A stretch of DNA of 64,000 nt from Xanthobacteraceae bacterium (GTDB lineage Bacteria > Pseudomonadota > Alphaproteobacteria > Rhizobiales > Xanthobacteraceae), in the NCBI GenBank assembly GCA_030041005.1, contig JASHOR010000102.1:22623-86622 (forward strand), given 5' to 3'. A program made the position numbers and the translations under genes. Shown here piece after piece: positions 18,762 through 27,957 of the stretch. Numbering within the stretch: position 1 is the stretch's first letter; every line of letters starts with the position of its first letter. The notes beneath the pieces were generated by a model. It made no database searches, was not told the origin of the DNA, and worked only from the letters and a program-made list of their open reading frames with translations.

Positions 18762-19376
18762 ATGGCCTGGGACGAAGCGAAAGCCTGGCTCGCGGGCTCA
18801 TCGAACAAGAAGCTTTATCAGGATTTGCTTGACGATGCGGCGACGCAGCCGGCTCGCATGGCACTGCGCAAGAAGATCGTCCATCCCGACGAAATGCCGT
18901 GGGAGATGTCGCGCCAGGGGCTGCTCAAACATCTGCTCAACGAACAGATGAACACGCGCATGGAGACGGTGGACGCCTACATGCAGCTGATTCCGCCGGG
19001 CAGCCGCTCCGGCAAACACAGGCACCTTGCCGAAGAATGCCTGTATGTGGTCGAGGGCTACGGCTACGACCTGCACCAGGACTGCGACGTCGAGATTACC
19101 GATACATATGCATGGAAACCGCAGGACGAGATCAAGCGCTTCGAATGGGAAGCCGGCGACGTCATCTATATCCCTCCCTGCACCATCCATCAGCACTTCA
19201 ATGGAGATTCGCAACGTGCGGCGCGGTTGATCTCCTGCACCAACCGGATCTACAAGAATTCCGGGCTCAACGATCTCGTGCAGCTCGAAGACGCGCCTGA
19301 ATACGACCCCGGTGTCATGCTGACGGCCGAACTGGTGCGGAAATATCTGGAAGTCCGGGCGGAAAAAGTCGCGTGA
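18762..19376 (+). CDS. Cupin-domain protein (second of a pair)
   Basis: 204 residues. A cupin core is visible: P-P-G-S-R-S-G-K-H-R-H-L-A-E-E (around 72-86) gives the His-His-Glu metal ligands, and Y-I-P-P-C-T-I-H-Q-H-F-N (around 138-149) supplies the final His. The N-terminal 50 residues are helical. It starts three bases after the first cupin gene with GAGGAGG just upstream. The two proteins are similar in layout and may form a hetero-oligomer resembling bicupin dioxygenases such as gentisate dioxygenase, but this is inference. Confidence 0.8.
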   Translation: MAWDEAKAWLAGSSNKKLYQDLLDDAATQPARMALRKKIVHPDEMPWEMSRQGLLKHLLNEQMNTRMETVDAYMQLIPPGSRSGKHRHLAEECLYVVEGYGYDLHQDCDVEITDTYAWKPQDEIKRFEWEAGDVIYIPPCTIHQHFNGDSQRAARLISCTNRIYKNSGLNDLVQLEDAPEYDPGVMLTAELVRKYLEVRAEKVA

Positions 19377-19688
19377 TTGTGCCGCTTGCGGCGGCAGCAT
19401 AGCCCCGCCCAGCGAAGCCGTTCCCGACACAGGGCCCGATTCTTTTGCGAGACTTCCCCGCGCCCGCGCGACTCTGAAGAGCTGCATTCTTCATTGCCGC
19501 CATCGATGCGGCGAACGCGCGGGTCATAGCCTTGAGGCGAACTCGACGGCGTCCTTGGGCGTGAAAGTCCTTGGGCGTGAAACGGGCGCGGAATAGGAGC
19601 CGTGCGCCGCGGCTCCGCCGGCGCTAGAGTAGCGGGTCAGGCGGCAGAACGCAGCCACTGGCGCTTGCGGCGCCCTTGGGAGGAATCG
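19377..19688. other. Gap before the first Bug-type binding protein
   Basis: About 310 bases with no supported gene. It includes a short tandem duplication, TCCTTGGGCGTGAAA near 19552-19578 (the phrase CTTGGGCGTGAAA occurs twice). The last part carries GGGAGGA (19678-19684), the ribosome binding site of the next gene. Confidence 0.4.
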
Positions 19689-20855
19689 ATGGAACAAGAC
19701 GAATCCCGCGTCGACGGATTCCGCACCATGGAACGCCGAAATCAGCAACTCGGGCAATCGCCGTTCTTTGACGACCGACGTCGTGCCGCCACCAACCGCG
19801 CACGTCTCCCTGCAGCCTCGGCCTTTTCCTGCCTGCTCGCGGCAGCAACCGTCGCTCTCCTCACCCTGGCGCAGCATGCGACCGCCGCGTCGCAGCCGGC
19901 GCGAGTCTTTTACCGGGGCAAGACGCTAACCCTCATTGTACCCGCTGGTGCGGCAGGCGGCTATGAATACTGGGCCGCGGCTTTGAGGCCATATCTGCAA
20001 AAGACGCTCGGTGTATCGCAGATCGATCTGGTCAATAAGGTCGGTGGTGGCACTCTGGTCGGTTCAAACGTGCTGTATGAGGCAAAGCATGATGGGCTGA
20101 CCATCGGCGAGATTAACGGCACGGGCAGCATCTTCGCCCAAATCATCAAGAAGCCGGGCGCCGTCTTTGACTTGACCAAGCTCGGCTGGATCGGGTCACC
20201 CGACAGAGAAACCATCGTCACGGCAGCGCGTATGGGATCTCCATACAAAACGTTCAACGATCTTTGGAAGCTGCGCGGAACCAAGCAGAAGGTCGTCGCG
20301 TTATCGGCCGGCTATGGCGGAGATAATTATGTCGGCACCGCGGCGGTGCTCTCTGCCTTCGCCATTCCGAATGAGATACTCATGGCGTATGAGGGTTCGA
20401 GCGCCGCGAAAGCCGGTCTTCTGCGCGGCGACGGCGACATCACGACGTTCGGTTATTCGGTGTTCCGTCCGTTGATCGAAGCCCATCGCGTTGTGCCCTT
20501 GTATATCGTCAGCGCGAAGGCGCTTGCGGAACTGCCCGGCGTCCCCACAATCGTGCAACTGGCACAGCAATATAAGCTGCCGCAATCGCAGACGGCGATG
20601 CTGAATACGCTCGCTCGCGTCGTCAATATGGGTAAGGACTGGGCTGCGCCGCCGGGCGTTCCAGCCGATCGGCTGGCATTTCTGCGTGCAGCGTTCCGCG
20701 AGGCTGTCGACAATCCGGCCTTTATCGAGCAGGCGAAGAAGGCGGGTCGCATCGCGGCTTATACCTCGCCGCAGGAGTTGCAGCATACGATCGCGGACGT
20801 GATCGCCAACACCGCCGAATTCGCGCCCTTCCTCAAGGAGGCAAGCGCCTCGTAG
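19689..20855 (+). CDS. Tripartite tricarboxylate transporter (TctC/Bug) substrate-binding protein
   Basis: A 388-residue periplasmic binding protein. The start at 19689 follows GGGAGGA. About 45 N-terminal residues precede a hydrophobic segment (A-F-S-C-L-L-A-A-A-T-V-A-L-L), so the signal peptide is unusually long or the true start is at 19731. The mature part begins F-Y-R-G-K-T-L-T-L-I-V-P-A-G-A-A-G-G, the Bug-family first strand and ligand loop. Bug proteins bind carboxylates or similar small molecules and normally deliver them to TctAB permeases, none of which is nearby. The sequence is divergent relative to the other three Bug proteins in this window. Confidence 0.85.
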   Translation: MEQDESRVDGFRTMERRNQQLGQSPFFDDRRRAATNRARLPAASAFSCLLAAATVALLTLAQHATAASQPARVFYRGKTLTLIVPAGAAGGYEYWAAALRPYLQKTLGVSQIDLVNKVGGGTLVGSNVLYEAKHDGLTIGEINGTGSIFAQIIKKPGAVFDLTKLGWIGSPDRETIVTAARMGSPYKTFNDLWKLRGTKQKVVALSAGYGGDNYVGTAAVLSAFAIPNEILMAYEGSSAAKAGLLRGDGDITTFGYSVFRPLIEAHRVVPLYIVSAKALAELPGVPTIVQLAQQYKLPQSQTAMLNTLARVVNMGKDWAAPPGVPADRLAFLRAAFREAVDNPAFIEQAKKAGRIAAYTSPQELQHTIADVIANTAEFAPFLKEASAS

Positions 20856-21456
20856 CCTTGAAACTCCTTGACATCGAGATGCTCACCTCCGCTGTCGCGC
20901 AAAATCGACCGGAATGCCGCCAGCGAGCCACCCCAGTTGTTTGTAAGGGTACCAAAAACGTCGAATGACAGGAGCTTCGGCGGCGGTGAAACGGAGCTGG
21001 TGTGGCGATTCAGAAGTCCGCATCATTCCTGCCGTGATTTCGTCATGCGGATTTCTGAACCAAACCACACGAGATCAATAAGTTGCCAGTGTCCTTCGAT
21101 TCCGAAGTTCGCAAACGAGGGTGCCGCATAATGATGCGAACTTCGGAATCGGGACACTAGCGTCATGTTCGATACCCTCGGTTTGATTTTGGCTCATCGC
21201 ATTTTCCGGGTGCTTTCGGTTTGCGCTGCAGCGTTTCCGCGGTGCGTGGGTCCGAAGGTGGCGCATCGCGCCGATCTGGGCCATCCGCCGTTACGGTGCC
21301 CGCCGCGCGAGATATTCTGCTTGTAGCCGCCAGCCCTTGCTATTGCCGTGCGAGCGCTCACCGGTCCAATGAAAAGAGTGCGGTTTCGTCTTCATCGAGC
21401 CCGAGTGCGTATCGCACTGGAGCACGCTATTGACCGCGAAGGCATAGGCGGGGCCT
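20856..21456. other. Gap holding a bipartite repeat
   Basis: About 600 bases. The centre is occupied by the complete bipartite repeat at 20999-21160. The parts on either side (20856-20998 and 21161-21456) show no gene I can support; their open frames are Arg/Ser-biased shadows. Confidence 0.4.
20999..21160 (+). repeat. Bipartite palindromic repeat (complete copy)
   Basis: The best-preserved full copy: module A (20999-21072) with GATTCAGAAGTCCGCATCAT and its inverse ATGCGGATTTCTGAACC, the constant linker GATCAATAAGTTGCC (21072-21086), and module B (21087-21160) with CGATTCCGAAGTTCGCA and TGCGAACTTCGGAATC. It ends GGGACACTAG. Confidence 0.9.
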
Positions 21457-21837
21457 TTACATCCTCTCGACCCATTGGGAGCGAGATGGTCCAGGCGGAA
21501 ACGGGTCACCGAAATATTGGGTTTCACGGAGAACCTGTTCATCCCGAAATTCCATGATACTGACCGTATACGATGGCCGCCCATCGTAAGTGAGGATGAA
21601 TTCGGTCACCCAGAGATTGGCAGCGCCGATAATTCGCCGTACCGAAAATCGCTTATAGTTCGGCTGCGCCATTCGAGACGCCTGAATTCTGTCGCGGCCG
21701 CGAATCCGCTCGCCCGATTGCGGATACTCAAGCACCGCGTCTTGTCGGTAAATTTGATGTTCGGCACCGAAATCGTTGGCGTCAGAGGCCGCCCAGTGGC
21801 GCTCCAGAGCAGCTCGAATGTCCGAATCCAACGTCAT
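21457..21837 (-). CDS. NTF2/SnoaL-like small protein
   Basis: 126 residues, soluble. The pattern of an N-terminal helix (I-R-A-A-L-E-R-H-W-A-A-S-D-A-N-D) followed by D-A-V-L-E-Y-P-Q-S-G-E-R-I-R-G, then alternating strands, and ending R-E-T-Q-Y-F-G-D-P-F matches the NTF2-like superfamily, often ketosteroid-isomerase or SnoaL-type cyclases. The catalytic role cannot be assigned. It is a lone leftward gene between a repeat and the MerA-like flavoprotein. Confidence 0.75.
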   Translation of the reverse strand: MTLDSDIRAALERHWAASDANDFGAEHQIYRQDAVLEYPQSGERIRGRDRIQASRMAQPNYKRFSVRRIIGAANLWVTEFILTYDGRPSYTVSIMEFRDEQVLRETQYFGDPFPPGPSRSQWVERM

Positions 21838-22057
21838 GGCTTGGCCTCGTTTTTCGCTCTTGGTCGTGCTGCCGTTGTCGGGATCAAAGGGGTCTTGCGT
21901 TCGCCTGGCGATAAAATCGACGCCGCCCCTTCCTGGGAGTCGTCCAGACTGCGAGCAACCATTATCATCGGCGCAAGTTATGGTTGCTGGCTCATCAATC
22001 CTCCGGCCAAGACTCGCTCAGCAAATGGCCTCGATAGCGGAGCTCAAGGCCGCCCGA

Positions 22058-23434
22058 TCATTGCAACGGCTTGAGTTCATCCATCATAGTCGGAATAAAC
22101 TCCGACACTGTGGGATGAATGTGCATCGCGCGTTGCATCACCGTATAGGGCGCCTTCGCGTACATGATATCGAGCACGCAATGGATGACCTCGTCAGCTT
22201 CGAGTCCCAGGAAGGAGGCGCCCAGTATTCGTTTGTTGTCGCGATCCACAAGAATTTTCATGAAACCCCTGGTCTCGCCTCTCTCATACGCGCGCATGAC
22301 GTCCTTCATCGCCATGGTCGAGATCAGCGCAGGCTTGCCGGTCTTGCGGACTTCCGCTTCCGTCATCCCGGCGCGCCCAAGTGGCGGATCGGTGTAGAGC
22401 GCGTAGGCCGTGATGCGGTCACTCACTCGTCTCTGATCCTTGTCGAGGAGGTTCGCTGCCACGATCTCGAAATCATTCCAAGACGTGTGCGTGAACGCGC
22501 CTCGACCATTGCAATCGCCCATCGCCCAGATACCGGAAACGTTGGTACGCAACTGGTCGTCCACCTGGATATACCCTCGCGCATCTGTAGCGATGCCCGC
22601 TTGGTCGAGGCCAAGGTCGTCGGTATTCGGCCGCCGACCGGTCGCAACCAGCATGTGAGTTCCAGCAATCCGTGAGATTCTCCCCATCGATTCGATTTTC
22701 ACCGCTATGGCGTTGCCCTGCTTCTCCACGCCGATGATCTTGCTGCCGACGCGCACGTCGATGCCTTCTTCCTGGAGGAAATCTGCAACAGCTTGCGAGA
22801 TGTCCTGGTCCTCTCGCGAGATCAAACGCGGTCCAAGCTCGATCACGGTCACCTCGCTTCCGAAGCGACGATACATCTGAGCAAATTCAAGCCCGACGTA
22901 ACTACCGCCCAGGATCACGAGATGTGAGGGGAGGAAATCGATGTCCATCATCGAGCTGTTGGTCAGGTACGGAACCTGGTCGAGTCCGGGTATCGGCGGG
23001 ATCGCCGCTCGCGCGCCTACATTGATGAAAATCTGGTCGGCCGCGAGATCGGAACCGTTCACGGCCACCTTCTTTTCAGCGACAAAGCGGCCAGAGCCTT
23101 CATAAACCGTGCATCCTTGCAAGGTCTTCAGCGAACGTTCGACGCCATCGTGGAACACAGCCACGACGGCATCCTTCCGTCCCTTGACCGCCTTCATGTC
23201 GATATTGACCGACCCGTTGATCCTGACGCCGTAATCACCGGCGCGGCGTGCAACATGTGCAACGTAGGCGCTCGCGGCCAGCGTCTTGGTCGGAGTACAA
23301 CCTGTATTTACGCATGTGCCGCCGAACAGCTTGCGTTCGATGATCGCGACCTCCCGACCTGCGGCGGTTAAACGCCGCGCTAAGGCCGGCCCGGACTGTC
23401 CGGTGCCAATGATGATCGCATCGTAGTTCGGCAT
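22058..23434 (-). CDS. MerA-like FAD-dependent disulfide oxidoreductase
   Basis: 458 residues of the pyridine-nucleotide disulfide oxidoreductase class I family. FAD motif I-I-I-G-T-G-Q-S-G near the N-terminus, redox cysteines Cys41 and Cys46 in G-T-C-V-N-T-G-C-T-P-T-K, and the dimer-interface motif H-I-H-P-T-V-S-E near the C-terminus are intact. The NAD(P) site is seen as G-G-S-Y-V-G-L-E. It lacks the N-terminal HMA domain and the C-terminal vicinal Cys pair of true mercuric reductase. I therefore call it MerA-like rather than merA. The start at 23434 (M-P-N-Y-D) removes an implausible 18-residue extension. Confidence 0.9.
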   Translation of the reverse strand: MPNYDAIIIGTGQSGPALARRLTAAGREVAIIERKLFGGTCVNTGCTPTKTLAASAYVAHVARRAGDYGVRINGSVNIDMKAVKGRKDAVVAVFHDGVERSLKTLQGCTVYEGSGRFVAEKKVAVNGSDLAADQIFINVGARAAIPPIPGLDQVPYLTNSSMMDIDFLPSHLVILGGSYVGLEFAQMYRRFGSEVTVIELGPRLISREDQDISQAVADFLQEEGIDVRVGSKIIGVEKQGNAIAVKIESMGRISRIAGTHMLVATGRRPNTDDLGLDQAGIATDARGYIQVDDQLRTNVSGIWAMGDCNGRGAFTHTSWNDFEIVAANLLDKDQRRVSDRITAYALYTDPPLGRAGMTEAEVRKTGKPALISTMAMKDVMRAYERGETRGFMKILVDRDNKRILGASFLGLEADEVIHCVLDIMYAKAPYTVMQRAMHIHPTVSEFIPTMMDELKPLQ

Positions 23435-23582
23435 GATGGAATTCCCGAACCGAGCAGATGTGCAGCGCCGCCGCTCCCTGGGCACCATCGCGGCCGCGCG
23501 GCGGGATGAGGATCCGTCCTCGGTGACCTCACGTCGCCGCAGTGTATGCGGTCGCCACAGATGCTTTCATGTGTGGTGCCGT

Positions 23583-24065
23583 TTAGCCGTAAGCGAAGTC
23601 CGGCTTGCTTTGCCCGACTTCTATAATGTAACCGTCAGGATCGCGAATGTAGCAGTACGTCTCGGCGTCCGAATCCTTTGGCTCTGTGAGAAATTCTGCT
23701 CCTCGACCCCGCCATAGCTGATAGCACGCTTGAATGTCCGCAACGCGGATATTCATGAAGCTGCTGACTGTATCGGGGTCGGGGACGCGGAGCGTTACCG
23801 ACGGTTTGGCGGGTGTCGGACCGCCTCCGACATTGACAATGAGCCACGTGTTGGCGAGCTGGATATATCCCGGCGCGCCGCCGCTGTCGCCTCTGCTCAG
23901 AATGCGACCTCCGAAGACATCTTCGTAAAATCGAGCGGATCGTTCGATGTCGGCGACGGTGAGAAAGTATGCGACGGTAAACCCATCTTCCGGCGGCATC
24001 TGATAGCTTTTCTGCCCGACCTGTACTTGATTCACAGACGTCTCCAGTTCGGATAGAGCTCCCAT
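23583..24065 (-). CDS. VOC/glyoxalase-fold protein
   Basis: About 160 residues. The core F-L-T-V-A-D-I-E-R-S-A-R-F-Y-E-D-V-F-G-G is the first beta-alpha-beta unit of the vicinal-oxygen-chelate fold. The C-terminal I-R-D-P-D-G-Y-I-I-E-V-G-Q supplies the usual Glu ligand. The family includes glyoxalases, extradiol dioxygenases and antibiotic-resistance proteins; no specific function can be read. The start is uncertain, with 24107, 24065 and 23999 all in frame; 24065 is a compromise. Confidence 0.8.
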   Translation of the reverse strand: MGALSELETSVNQVQVGQKSYQMPPEDGFTVAYFLTVADIERSARFYEDVFGGRILSRGDSGGAPGYIQLANTWLIVNVGGGPTPAKPSVTLRVPDPDTVSSFMNIRVADIQACYQLWRGRGAEFLTEPKDSDAETYCYIRDPDGYIIEVGQSKPDFAYG

Positions 24066-24290
24066 TCGTCGGGAGACATCGGGCGATCTGCCTGTACCGC
24101 CAAACACCTAAGTTTTTTTCTTTCCTTTGGATTTTTCTTTCGCAATCCTAACGCCATTTGTTCATGCTTGCGTGAACTTCCCTGCAGCAGGAAGGCATTG
24201 CGCGTGCACGAGCCGCGGTGCCGACTGCGGCCCCGCGGCTTGTACAAACGGGCGTCGCAGCGAAGTCTCAGTTCCGACGACCCGCTGGTT

Positions 24291-25274
24291 TTATGGCTTG
24301 ACTCGAGCGCGGCGAGCCACGTCGGACCAGCGGGCAATTTCACTGCGCAGGTAGGGGCCAAAACGGTCGGGACCCTCGCCGATCGGATCGAAACCCAGCC
24401 TTTTCAGCGTTGCGACGGCTTGCGGCGCGTGCATCGCCGCGTCGGCCGCCTTGGCGACTTTCTCAATCGCCGTTTGCGGCGTTCCCGCGGGCGCCATGAG
24501 GCCCAACCAAAGGCTGGCGTCGAAGTCGGGCATTCCGGCTTCCGCCATCGATGGGACGTCCGGCAGTACGCTTGCGTGTTTGGTTGCCGCCGTCGCCAAC
24601 GCGATGAGTTTGCCGGCGGCGATCTGACCGATCACCGTGGAGGCCGGCGAGAAGAACATCGTAACGCGGCCGGCCATGAGGTCGCTTACGGCTTGCGGGC
24701 TGCCCGGATAAGGGACGCGCACCAATTCGATCCCGGCTCGCTGGGCGAACAGCACCGCCACCAGATCCACCACGCTGCCAATCCCGGCGGTGGCGCAAAG
24801 AACCTCATTGGGCTTCGACTTGGCCAACGCGATCAGCTCGGCGACGCTGTGCAGGTTTGACTGGGGACTCACGACGAGGACGACGGCGCCGCCGGCGAGC
24901 AGCGAGATGGGGGCAAAGTCGCTGACCAAATTGAATGTCGGGTTGCGCCTCATGACCTGGTCTGTGACGTTCGACAGCGTCGCCAGGAACAGCGTGTAGC
25001 CGTCCGCGCTGGCGTGGGCGACGTATTGCGCGGCGACGCTCGAGCCGGCACCCGGCTTGTCCTCCACGACAATCTTTTGGCCAAGAACGCCTTCCGCGCC
25101 ATTGCTGAAAGCGCGTGCGGTGAGGTCGGCGGCCGACCCCGGCGTAAAGCCGACGATGAGATGGATCGGGCGCGACGGATACCCGTCCTTCGCTGTTGCC
25201 GCATCCGACATCAACGGCCCCGCGGCGACACCGACGGCCGCATGCAAAAGATCGCGACGGGAAAATCCGCTCAT
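24291..25274 (-). CDS. Bug/TctC-type substrate-binding protein with Tat-like signal
   Basis: 327 residues. The N-terminus S-R-R-D-L-L-H-A-A-V-G is a twin-arginine-type signal, so export may be folded and Tat-dependent. The mature protein begins Y-P-S-R-P-I-H-L-I-V-G-F-T-P-G-S-A-A-D, the canonical Bug ligand loop. Other typical features are K-P-G-A-G-S, D-G-Y-T-L-F and the late L-P-D-V-P-S-M-A-E-A-G. No permease genes are adjacent. Confidence 0.92.
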   Translation of the reverse strand: MSGFSRRDLLHAAVGVAAGPLMSDAATAKDGYPSRPIHLIVGFTPGSAADLTARAFSNGAEGVLGQKIVVEDKPGAGSSVAAQYVAHASADGYTLFLATLSNVTDQVMRRNPTFNLVSDFAPISLLAGGAVVLVVSPQSNLHSVAELIALAKSKPNEVLCATAGIGSVVDLVAVLFAQRAGIELVRVPYPGSPQAVSDLMAGRVTMFFSPASTVIGQIAAGKLIALATAATKHASVLPDVPSMAEAGMPDFDASLWLGLMAPAGTPQTAIEKVAKAADAAMHAPQAVATLKRLGFDPIGEGPDRFGPYLRSEIARWSDVARRARVKP

Positions 25275-25493
25275 TTCCGACTTCGGGCTTGCTCGTGCTC
25301 CTTAACAGCTACGGCGAATTGGCTCGCTGTGCAATGTGTCCTTTTGCCCAAAACGCCGCGGCCGTCGACGCGCAACCCGCGTCCGAGCCTGGCGTTGTGA
25401 ACGCGTCGTGTGGCGCGAGCCCTGGAACGCGCGAGACGGATCGGCAGTTGATTGCCGATCCAATGGGCGGCGATCGAAGGCGCGTAATCGCGC

Positions 25494-25907
25494 CTATTTC
25501 TCGCCCGTTTGTTTATTGATCGTGGCTTTCAGTTTCTGGAAGTCGGTCTGGTTTCCCTGGATGACCGCACTGAACAGCCGCGTGAAGCCGGCGACCGCAA
25601 TGGCCTCGTGGATTTGCTCCTCGGTCGCGCCGTCGCGCTTGGCGAATTGCGTGTTGGCATAAACGCAATACTCGCAGGGGATTTGCGAAGCGATCGCAAG
25701 TGCAATGAGATCTTTTTCCTTCGGATCGAGCGCCGTTTTTGAATTTGTAAATTTATGCCAGGTGCCTACGACGCTCTGCAATGACTGTGGAAGAGTTTGG
25801 AAATACCACGGCACATGCGATGTCTGCGCTTGCGGCGCTTGCGCCACGGCGGCTCCGCCGCCAAACGCGACCAAAGCGATCATCAATGTTGCGAGGCGTA
25901 TTTTCAT
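25494..25907 (-). CDS. Exported AhpD-like/carboxymuconolactone decarboxylase-family protein
   Basis: 137 residues. The start at 25907 has GGAG seven bases before it and gives a clean signal peptide ending A-V-A-Q-A. The core I-P-C-E-Y-C-V-Y-A-N-T is the C-x-x-C of the AhpD-like fold, usually followed by His as in Y-A-H-T; here the position is Asn. Family enzymes act as thiol peroxidase partners or as decarboxylases. An exported version is unusual. It is the last of four small leftward genes. Confidence 0.8.
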   Translation of the reverse strand: MKIRLATLMIALVAFGGGAAVAQAPQAQTSHVPWYFQTLPQSLQSVVGTWHKFTNSKTALDPKEKDLIALAIASQIPCEYCVYANTQFAKRDGATEEQIHEAIAVAGFTRLFSAVIQGNQTDFQKLKATINKQTGEK

Positions 25908-25998
25908 TGCAGGCTCCATTTGTTTGACGATTGAGAACGCAGTCGCCCCCGCGCAACGGCATCGTTGCGCACTGTTATTGAGTTATTTGACCGCTCGG

Positions 25999-26295
25999 CT
26001 ATTTCTGCGTGACCTTCGCCAGGCCTTTGCGCAGGTCGTCACCGTTCATCACCGGCACCATCTCGACCGAGGCATTGAGCTTGAGGAAGAACGGCTCGAC
26101 CGTCTCGACGATTTGCGAGGCATCGCTCATGTCGAAAAACAGCATGCCGCAGCGTTGGCCATCGATCGGCCCGAAATACGCCGCTTCCGGCTTCAGCTTG
26201 CTCAGAATCGTCTCCATCGTTTTCGCGAGCGAGCCGTCGTTGATGACGGCGTTACCCTTTTCGACCGGCAGCGTGAATTTAAGCATGATGCGCAT
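25999..26295 (-). CDS. Small ABM-like protein of unknown function
   Basis: 98 residues with no signal peptide. The pattern of two strands and helices, with L-K-F-T-L-P-V-E-K-G-N at the start, A-A-Y-F-G-P-I-D-G-Q-R-C-G-M-L-F-F-D-M in the middle and F-F-L-K-L-N-A-S-V-E-M-V-P-V-M near the end, resembles the ferredoxin-like dimeric alpha/beta-barrel (ABM) fold. Ribosome binding site GGGAGAAG is just upstream. It probably belongs to one transcript with the GYD protein and the AhpD-like protein. Confidence 0.7.
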   Translation of the reverse strand: MRIMLKFTLPVEKGNAVINDGSLAKTMETILSKLKPEAAYFGPIDGQRCGMLFFDMSDASQIVETVEPFFLKLNASVEMVPVMNGDDLRKGLAKVTQK

Positions 26296-26342
26296 GATCT
26301 TCTCCCTGGGTTAGAAGTGACGTACTTGCACTACGCGCCGAT

Positions 26343-26675
26343 CTATTGACCGGGTGCTCGATAGGCGCCCTGAAGCGCAATCCTCTTTTGCCGAATGGCC
26401 AATACCTCCTCGCCGGTGAACAGACGCCGCACCTTGATGTCTTTAACGCCGTCGGATGACGCCAAAACGCCGACCAGTGCGGGTGCGACGGCAGGATCGA
26501 GATCGGCGATCGCCATCGCACCCGGGCCTTCGTCAATCGTGGCGTACATGGCGACCAACTTGCCGCCGGCGGCCGTCACCAACTTCTCAACGGCGTCGCG
26601 GCGGCTCGCATTCGGATTTTTGGCCATGGCATCGAGCGCCTTTGACGTGTAATTCGCAGTGAGACAGAACAACAT
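26343..26675 (-). CDS. GYD-domain protein
   Basis: 110 residues. The start at 26675 follows AGAGGGAG and gives the family N-terminus M-L-F-C-L-T-A-N-Y-T. The centre has A-A-G-G-K-L-V-A-M-Y-A-T-I-D-E-G-P-G, corresponding to the G-Y-D/Y-x-x-x-G-x-x-D region of the family. GYD proteins are small alpha/beta proteins of unknown role, often near regulators or oxidoreductases. Its neighbours on the same strand are the ABM-like and AhpD-like genes. Confidence 0.8.
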   Translation of the reverse strand: MLFCLTANYTSKALDAMAKNPNASRRDAVEKLVTAAGGKLVAMYATIDEGPGAMAIADLDPAVAPALVGVLASSDGVKDIKVRRLFTGEEVLAIRQKRIALQGAYRAPGQ

Positions 26676-26715
26676 GGAGCTTCTCCCTCTGTTGGGTGAC
26701 GTTTCATTGAATGTT

Positions 26716-27048
26716 TCATTCCACGATCGTGAGTTGGCGCCGCAGATCAGAAATCGAATTGCTCGGCAATACGGTTCTCGATCCTGGCGCGTAACTGCTG
26801 GAGGTCGGAGATGCACTGGTCGTGCATCGCACTTCCCGGACCCATGCGGCGTCCTTGAGGATTCCGTCCAGCGCCGGATCGGCCTCTGCCTGAGCCAGCA
26901 TGTAGTGTGCGAAAGTCTGCACCGCCAGGCAATATCGCGGATTAGCCCGCAAGCGGCCGTACGCCGCTTCAGGCTTGTCGCCGTAAGCGTCCCAGCTCAA
27001 CAGGCAATCGACCTGCGCGGCCTCTCTCCTATGGTAGCTCGCGATCAA
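26716..27048 (-). CDS. Hypothetical protein, possible frameshift near its end
   Basis: The 110-residue frame reads naturally up to about residue 72 (Y-C-L-A-V-Q-T-F-A-H-Y-M-L-A-Q-A-E-A-D-P). It then becomes Ser/Thr-rich and shadow-like. From the same point a different frame gives C-I-S-D-L-Q-Q-L-R-A-R-I-E-N-R-I-A-E-Q-F, which looks much more protein-like. A single-base frameshift around 26825-26840 would join the two into one helical protein of about 95-100 residues. I do not recognise the family. It is 40 bases upstream of the GYD gene and may lead that transcript. Confidence 0.45.
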   Translation of the reverse strand: MIASYHRREAAQVDCLLSWDAYGDKPEAAYGRLRANPRYCLAVQTFAHYMLAQAEADPALDGILKDAAWVREVRCTTSASPTSSSYAPGSRTVLPSNSISDLRRQLTIVE

Positions 27049-27957
27049 CGTACACCCAGTGCGCTACATGTCATATGAGGCACGATATCGCTGAATGGCC
27101 ACATTCCGCATGGGAGGAATGTCCTCTCCATGACACTTGGCGCCTCGGCGCGTGTCTGTCCGGTTCTCGCGCTCATCTTATCTTGTTTTATCTTGTTGCC
27201 GGCGAATTGCGCCCGGCTGCGACAAGCCAATCATCCAACGCCGCCAGTGCGGATCGGCCGCCAACTCGCTCGTTCTTCGTAAAGCGAAAGCGCCTGGACG
27301 AGCAAAGACGCGTGCGAACGCACGCTGACGGGGTTCGTTGAGGTCCGCGGTGCGAACGGGTCGCCTCATGCCGCGAGCGGCGCTCGCAGCGGCGATTCGC
27401 TCAGCCGACATAATTGCGGCTCCGGCACAGCGTCGCGTGGAGTGTCCGTGCCCCCGACACTCCAAAAGCATTCGAGCGTTCCGCTCGGCGTCGTGTGCCA
27501 ATGGCAAGCGAGAACATTTCCCTTCTGTCGCCGCGAAGCGACGACAGGGCGGAGCGGACGATTATCATTAGAGGGCCAAGCAACAAACCTGGCGCCGCGC
27601 GTGCGGCCGAAGTGACCGAAATATGCGAGTTTTGCGAACATCGCTCACCTCCATTCCCGCGACCAGCGGTCGGGCGGCGAGCGAACAACGGCCGGCTAAG
27701 GCCGGAAGGCCATTCCCCCGCGGGCGACTGTGCCGCGAATGCTTTCATGTTGTTCTGATGACCTCGTCCGGCGCGCTGCGCGGCGAAGATCACCGAAGCT
27801 GGTACTGCCCATTGTTCCTTCCGTTGCGGGTAGCGGAATGCGAGCGATAGCCTCTCGAAATTCCAGCGTCCGCGCTAGATAGGGTACCCCCTGACGTATG
27901 CAAGGGAGAATGTCAACCGTATCGCACGAATTCAGCCGGGAGCGCAGAAAGGGATCA
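27049..27957. other. Long gap without a supported gene
   Basis: About 900 bases. Several open frames of 60-130 residues cover it on both strands, but all have Arg/Ala/Ser-biased composition, overlap each other and lack ribosome binding sites. It could hold decayed gene remnants. No repeat copy, tRNA or clear promoter was recognised. Confidence 0.4.

Noticed and set aside
22058..23434. True mercuric reductase (merA)
   Set aside because: No HMA domain, no C-terminal vicinal cysteines, and no mer genes nearby.
27049..27957. Several 60-130 residue ORFs in the long gap
   Set aside because: They overlap on both strands, lack ribosome binding sites and have shadow-like composition.
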